DNA of 9,863 nucleotides from an uncultured Ruminococcus sp. Lineage in GTDB: Bacteria; Bacillota; Clostridia; Oscillospirales; Ruminococcaceae. The first letter of the stretch is position 1. Every line of letters begins with the position of its first letter. The stretch spans positions 1-9,863 of the forward strand of contig CAMWWG010000022.1 of assembly GCA_947177935.1 (NCBI GenBank). Reading direction: 5' to 3'. A model generated the notes under the pieces. The model worked only from the letters and a program-made list of their open reading frames with translations, was not told where the DNA came from and made no database searches. The position numbers and the translations under genes are program-made. This document shows, one piece after another, positions 6,607 to 9,863 of this stretch.

Positions 6607-6975
6607 TTAATTTTGCCTGCTGTACTGCTTGACTTCTTTTTTTGTCATTGTGATTTCCTCGTCTTTGGGAAAACGGAATAAATTATCTTCTGTGACATAA
6701 ATCCAGGTTTCCACGCCGGATTGATTTTTAATGCTGATACGATAATTATTGTTGCTATCTCTCGCTGTGACAGCCGTAATTTCCTTGACCGTATAGACTG
6801 TTTCCGTGGATTGATCCAGATCATAGCCGAATTTGACACCACACAATCCGGCAACCAGAAACAACATGCCAAAGATAATTGTGAGAACTTTTCCATGATT
6901 GCACAATAACAGAAATCCCAGAACTGCAACCAGTGCCCCGCCGATAAGAAGATACATCCCCGTTGTGAGAGCCAT
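6607..6975 (-). CDS. Small two-helix membrane protein, unknown function
   Basis: A 122-aa protein I do not recognise. Two hydrophobic helices (about 5-24, TGMYLLIGGALVAVLGFLLL, and 29-48) form an N-terminal hairpin. They are followed by a soluble part of about 70 residues that looks beta-rich (ETVYTVKEITAVTARDSNNNYRISIKNQSGVE...) and ends in a lysine-rich tail. This suggests a small domain on one face of the membrane. The open frame runs up to 6999, but the codons there contain the Shine-Dalgarno itself; AGGAGG (6984-6989) with 8-nt spacing supports the ATG at 6975. It lies between ftsH and purA on the same strand, but the ftsH terminator upstream and the purA promoter downstream make it a likely single-gene unit. 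I find no convincing promoter. Function unknown. Confidence 0.85.
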   Translation of the reverse strand: MALTTGMYLLIGGALVAVLGFLLLCNHGKVLTIIFGMLFLVAGLCGVKFGYDLDQSTETVYTVKEITAVTARDSNNNYRISIKNQSGVETWIYVTEDNLFRFPKDEEITMTKKEVKQYSRQN

Positions 6976-7043
6976 TTTAACAACCTCCTGAATTAACAAA
7001 ATTTTATAAATCTGAATTTCTAACTATTTCCAGTTGCAAAATC

Positions 7044-7081
7044 AAAAATTCTGCATAAAATAGCATCAGCAGAATTTTTTT
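7044..7081. terminator. Hairpin with T tract in the leader of the small membrane-protein gene
   Basis: AAAAATTCTGC (7044-7054) pairs perfectly with GCAGAATTTTT (7069-7079) around a 14-nt loop. T runs follow on both strands. On the minus strand it lies about 55 nt before the RBS of the 122-aa gene, where it could be an attenuator, or it could be the 3' end of a short RNA starting upstream. No gene on the plus strand needs a terminator here. Confidence 0.6.
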
Positions 7082-7107
7082 CGTTCCTGATCCTGATGGA
7101 GAGTGAC

Positions 7108-7164
7108 GGACTCTGTACTGTGCAGAGAATGTCTGTAAAATTGCTCTCTGCACAGTCAGAATCC
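7108..7164. other. Long imperfect hairpin, possible structured RNA
   Basis: ACTGTGCAGAGA (7117-7128) pairs perfectly with TCTCTGCACAGT (7145-7156). The stem extends through TCTG/CAGA (7112-7115, 7157-7160) across one bulged base, then through GGA/TCC (7108-7110, 7162-7164) across one mismatch, giving 19 bp in all with a 16-nt loop. GTTC (7083-7086) and GAAC (7166-7169) could close it further. The hexamer TCCTGA occurs at 7085, 7091 and 7162. It does not match any RNA family I can name. It lies between the ftsH terminator and the T-tailed hairpin at 7044-7081. Confidence 0.55.
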
Positions 7165-7204
7165 TGAACACTGCTTTTTGAATAGATTTCCCGGGAATCC
7201 GGAG

Positions 7205-7235
7205 AAAAAGCCCCTGTTTCACAAGCAGGGGCTTT
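7205..7235 (-). terminator. Rho-independent terminator of ftsH
   Basis: Read on the minus strand, AAAGCCCCTG and CAGGGGCTTT form a 10-bp perfect stem (7226-7235 with 7207-7216) around a 9-nt loop, followed by T's to 7205. It begins about 30 nt after the ftsH stop. Confidence 0.92.
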
Positions 7236-7241
7236 AAAATT

Positions 7242-7264
7242 AAATTTAAATGAAATTTAAATTT
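7242..7264. repeat. A/T-only hairpin just after the ftsH stop
   Basis: AAATTTAAAT (7242-7251) and ATTTAAATTT (7255-7264) form a perfect 10-bp inverted repeat with a 3-nt centre, ending one base from the ftsH stop codon (7266-7268) and followed by the GC-rich terminator. It is the third example of an A/T inverted repeat at a gene end in this window. Confidence 0.5.
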
Positions 7265-7265
7265 T

Positions 7266-9257
7266 TTATTCTGTCGGATTCTGCTTGTCAGTTCCGGGAT
7301 GTGTTTCCGGATTTGGCATCGACCGGAATCCCGGCGCCGGAATGTCCGGCGTTCCAGGAATTTCCGGATCTCCCGATTTCCTGGAATTTCCCGGATTTTT
7401 TAAATTTTCTGAATTCTCCGGATGCGGCGGTTCTTCCCCACGCATGAGCATCTCAAATTCTTCTGCTTCCACTTTTTCATATTTGATTAAATACTGTGCA
7501 ACCGTATGAAGCTGATCCATATGCTCTGTAAGAATTTTTTCTGCCTTTGCATAGCCTTCTTCCACGAAACTTCGGATTTCTTTGTCAATCTCTGCTGCCA
7601 CTTCGTTGGAATAATTCGGCGTACTGCTGAAATCACGCCCCAGGAACGGTTCAGAATTGTCATCTCCATAAACTACAGGACCAAGCTTTTCGCTGAATCC
7701 GTAACGAGTGATCATGCTCCTTGCCGTCGCCGTTGCTCGTTCCAGATCGTTGGACGCACCAGTAGAAATATCATCCATAATTAATTTTTCAGCGACACGT
7801 CCGCCCAGGAGCGTGATAATTTCCTCGTGCATCTCCATCATGCTGTTATAAGACTTATCATGTTCTGGGAGCGACAGCGTATAGCCGCCTGCCATACCAC
7901 GGGGAATAATCGAAATCTGATGGACTTTGTCCTGGTGGGGACAATAATACGTGCAGATAGCATGACCTGCTTCGTGATATGCCGTAAGTTTGATTTCCCG
8001 TTCTGTCTTGATTCTGGATTTCTTTTCAGGACCAGCCACAACTTTAATCATTGCTTCTGCAATGTCATCATTTGTGATTGCTTTTCTGTCATACCGGGCA
8101 GCTAACAAAGCCGCCTCATTGGCAAGATTCTCCAGATCCGCACCCGTAAAGCCTACTGTGCCTTTTGCAATGTCATCCAGTTTCACATCAGGCGCAAGCG
8201 GTTTGTTCTCTGTGTGAACTTTCAGAATTGCCTCTCTGCCCTTGATATCCGGATAGCCGACAACAATCTGCCGGTCAAATCTGCCTGGACGTAACAGCGC
8301 CGGATCGAGAATGTCACGCCGGTTTGTTGCCGCAATGACAATGACGCTTTCATTGTCAGAAAAGCCGTCCATCTCAACAAGCATCTGATTCAGCGTCTGT
8401 TCCCGTTCATCATGACCGCCGCCAAGTCCTGTTCCTCTGTGCCGTCCTACAGCGTCAATTTCATCAATGAAGATAATTGCGGGGGCGGTTCTCTTTGCTG
8501 TCTCAAACAGATCCCGGACACGGGATGCGCCCACGCCAACGAACATTTCCACGAAATCCGAACCGGAAATGGGATAGAACGCACAGCCGGCTTCGCCGGC
8601 AATTGCTCTTGCCAGTAATGTTTTACCAGTACCGGGAGGTCCTAATAACAGAACACCTTTCGGGACTCTTGCACCGAGTGCTCTATATTTTTCGGGATTT
8701 TTCAGGAAATCCACAATTTCTTCCATTTCAAATTTTTCTTCTTCTGCGCCTGCGACGTCTTTAAATAATGCCTTTCTGCCCTCAGCCTGGTTACGGAACT
8801 GCATTTTTCCGAAATTGGAATATTTTCCGCCGCCTGCCTGGCGCATCATAAACACAAACAGGACAATGCCCATGATTAAAATAATCAACGTAGGCACATA
8901 CGTGATAAGCCAGGAATTATCCGTAATCTTGTAATAATCCTGTTCTAATGGCTCCTGCGGATTTTTCTGGTTATATTGCAGACGATAATTTTCCGTATCT
9001 GTGAGAAACAGATTCACATTCGGGACGGAATACTCCAGTTCCGTGCCGTCAGCAAGCACCAGTTCCAGATCACCGGAACCCAGATCGAGCGTATAATTGG
9101 TAACTTCGAGGTTGTCAAAATGACGGATAATCTCTGAGTATGTGAACTCCGGCTCTTTCTCATTCATCCGTGGCAGCATGTAGGCAGCAAGAAAAATGAG
9201 AAGTGCTGCGATAATCAGGTATGCTGCGAGACCGCCCCTGCTTTTTTGTGGTGTCAA
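7266..9257 (-). CDS. ftsH: ATP-dependent zinc metalloprotease FtsH
   Basis: Membrane-anchored AAA+ protease that pulls damaged or regulated membrane and cytosolic proteins into a hexamer for degradation. In its 663 aa: TM1 (about 11-28), an extracytoplasmic domain (30-117), TM2 (118-138), Walker A GPPGTGKT (206-213), pore loop MFVGVG (238-243), Walker B IIFIDE (261-266), second region of homology with arginine fingers Arg323 and Arg326, zinc site HEAGH (428-432) and the third ligand Asp504. The last 57 residues (607-663) form a disordered, proline-rich tail with 13 prolines. The start is TTG: AAAGGAG (9267-9273) lies 9 nt upstream, and the next in-frame Met falls inside TM1. It follows a probable tilS fragment, a common Firmicutes arrangement, although hpt, often found between them, is absent. 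It ends in its own terminator. Confidence 0.98.
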   Translation of the reverse strand: MTPQKSRGGLAAYLIIAALLIFLAAYMLPRMNEKEPEFTYSEIIRHFDNLEVTNYTLDLGSGDLELVLADGTELEYSVPNVNLFLTDTENYRLQYNQKNPQEPLEQDYYKITDNSWLITYVPTLIILIMGIVLFVFMMRQAGGGKYSNFGKMQFRNQAEGRKALFKDVAGAEEEKFEMEEIVDFLKNPEKYRALGARVPKGVLLLGPPGTGKTLLARAIAGEAGCAFYPISGSDFVEMFVGVGASRVRDLFETAKRTAPAIIFIDEIDAVGRHRGTGLGGGHDEREQTLNQMLVEMDGFSDNESVIVIAATNRRDILDPALLRPGRFDRQIVVGYPDIKGREAILKVHTENKPLAPDVKLDDIAKGTVGFTGADLENLANEAALLAARYDRKAITNDDIAEAMIKVVAGPEKKSRIKTEREIKLTAYHEAGHAICTYYCPHQDKVHQISIIPRGMAGGYTLSLPEHDKSYNSMMEMHEEIITLLGGRVAEKLIMDDISTGASNDLERATATARSMITRYGFSEKLGPVVYGDDNSEPFLGRDFSSTPNYSNEVAAEIDKEIRSFVEEGYAKAEKILTEHMDQLHTVAQYLIKYEKVEAEEFEMLMRGEEPPHPENSENLKNPGNSRKSGDPEIPGTPDIPAPGFRSMPNPETHPGTDKQNPTE

Positions 9258-9320
9258 ACAGTTCAGCTCCTTTAAATGAATTAAATTAATAAATAAAATA
9301 ATAAATCAAACAATTTATTT

Positions 9321-9337
9321 TAGAATATTCTAGTATA
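9321..9337 (-). promoter_or_regulatory. Possible ftsH promoter with adjoining palindrome
   Basis: On the minus strand a -10-like TATACT (9332-9337) is followed at once by the perfect 12-bp palindrome TAGAATATTCTA (9321-9332), placing the palindrome across the expected start site. No good -35 lies 16-18 nt upstream, so the promoter is weak, activator-dependent or mistaken. The leader would be about 65 nt and almost pure A/T (9279-9306 has no G or C). No CIRCE-type heat-shock operator is seen. Confidence 0.4.
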
Positions 9338-9356
9338 ACCCGAAAACATGATGATT

Positions 9357-9863
9357 TTATGTTGATTCTGTGTCAGGATTGTGAACATCCAGAAACAGTA
9401 TGCGCTGGGTGTGCTCTGTTATGCTGACGGACGGATCCGCTCCCAGGCGTTCCACCCACAGCAAATGCCCGGATTCGTCTGAAAGATAGTGAATCCCGAT
9501 GCGCTCCGGCACAGGGAGTGTCTGCAACCATTTCTGAATCCGGATTCTGTGTTCCCGTCCCGGCAATCTCAGGTATAACCCCGGCTTCCTGCCGTGCAGG
9601 ATGACTTTTCTTCCCTGTGCCGGAATGGCAGAAATTTTGTCATAATCCAGAACAGCATCCGGGAATTTTTTTACAATCCGGGTGAATTCTTCTGGATTTT
9701 GATCTTTGCGGATAAATTTCACGGAAAGAACAGAATTCTCAAATATCTGATAATTTATAGAATCAGAAATTTTAAAATCCTGTTCCGGCATCCCGGACGA
9801 ATGCTTTTTTTCTTCCAGACAAAGTATTCCCTGGCTAACCCGTGCCGTGACCAGACCCCGGAC
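9357..9863 (-). CDS. tilS: tRNA(Ile)-lysidine synthase TilS, C-terminal part (partial at window edge)
   Basis: The frame is open without a stop to the window edge (9863), so this is the last 168 residues of a longer protein. The ATG at 9791 is internal and has no RBS. TilS attaches lysine to C34 of the CAU-anticodon tRNA-Ile so that it reads AUA. What is seen resembles the TilS C-terminal domain: a YLRLPGREHRIRIQKWLQTL block, PVPERI, then a SGHLLWVERL segment in the place of the usual 'ilWvpG' motif. The PP-loop ATPase domain is outside the window. The PGD-type motif is altered to PGR, so this domain is divergent. Position just upstream of ftsH on the same strand strongly supports the call, since tilS-(hpt)-ftsH is conserved in Firmicutes. 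A poorly matching hypothetical protein is the alternative. Confidence 0.72.
   Translation of the reverse strand, partial: VRGLVTARVSQGILCLEEKKHSSGMPEQDFKISDSINYQIFENSVLSVKFIRKDQNPEEFTRIVKKFPDAVLDYDKISAIPAQGRKVILHGRKPGLYLRLPGREHRIRIQKWLQTLPVPERIGIHYLSDESGHLLWVERLGADPSVSITEHTQRILFLDVHNPDTEST

Noticed and set aside
7188..7197. Palindrome TTCCCGGGAA downstream of the ftsH terminator
   Set aside because: A single 10-bp palindrome with no promoter beside it; too little to call an operator.
7004..7222. 72-codon minus-strand frame between ftsH and the small membrane-protein gene
   Set aside because: It starts inside the ftsH terminator loop, crosses both hairpins, and has no RBS and no recognisable protein character.

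Overview
The window looks like the end of a contig from a low-to-moderate GC Bacillota, most likely a Clostridia/Ruminococcaceae-type gut bacterium. The basis is strong AAAGGAG-type ribosome binding sites, sigma-A-like TATAAT promoters, very AT-rich intergenic spacers, an ackA/purA/ftsH housekeeping set, and ftsH lying just after what looks like the 3' end of tilS. The genus assignment is inference. Positions 1-58 are not genomic: they match an Illumina P5/i5/Nextera adapter read through its mosaic end, so real sequence starts near 59.

Right-pointing half (59-3453): a consensus-like promoter and a ~100-nt leader with inverted repeats precede ackA (acetate kinase), which ends at a strong terminator. 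A HAD-family phosphatase/phosphomutase with an unusual N-terminal extension follows, with its own terminator. Next is a visibly AT-richer gene for a signal-peptide-less GH5-like glycosidase. It ends at a shared hairpin, where it meets the left-pointing genes.

Left-pointing half (read from 9863 down to 3489): the partial 3' end of a probable tilS; ftsH, with a TTG start and a proline-rich tail; a ~290-nt intergenic region with a terminator and two further hairpins; a small two-helix membrane protein of unknown function; purA, under a near-perfect extended -10 promoter; a four-helix membrane protein with a 28-residue tandem repeat at its N-terminus, probably co-transcribed with purA; and an uncharacterised 157-aa protein.

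The recognised genes are housekeeping: acetate/ATP metabolism, AMP synthesis, tRNA lysidine modification and membrane proteolysis. I do not see phage, CRISPR, insertion-sequence or defence genes. The least explained items are the repeat-bearing membrane protein after purA, the structured intergenic region at 7044-7164, the compositionally distinct cytoplasmic GH5 gene, and A/T-only inverted repeats beside the stop codons of three left-pointing genes.
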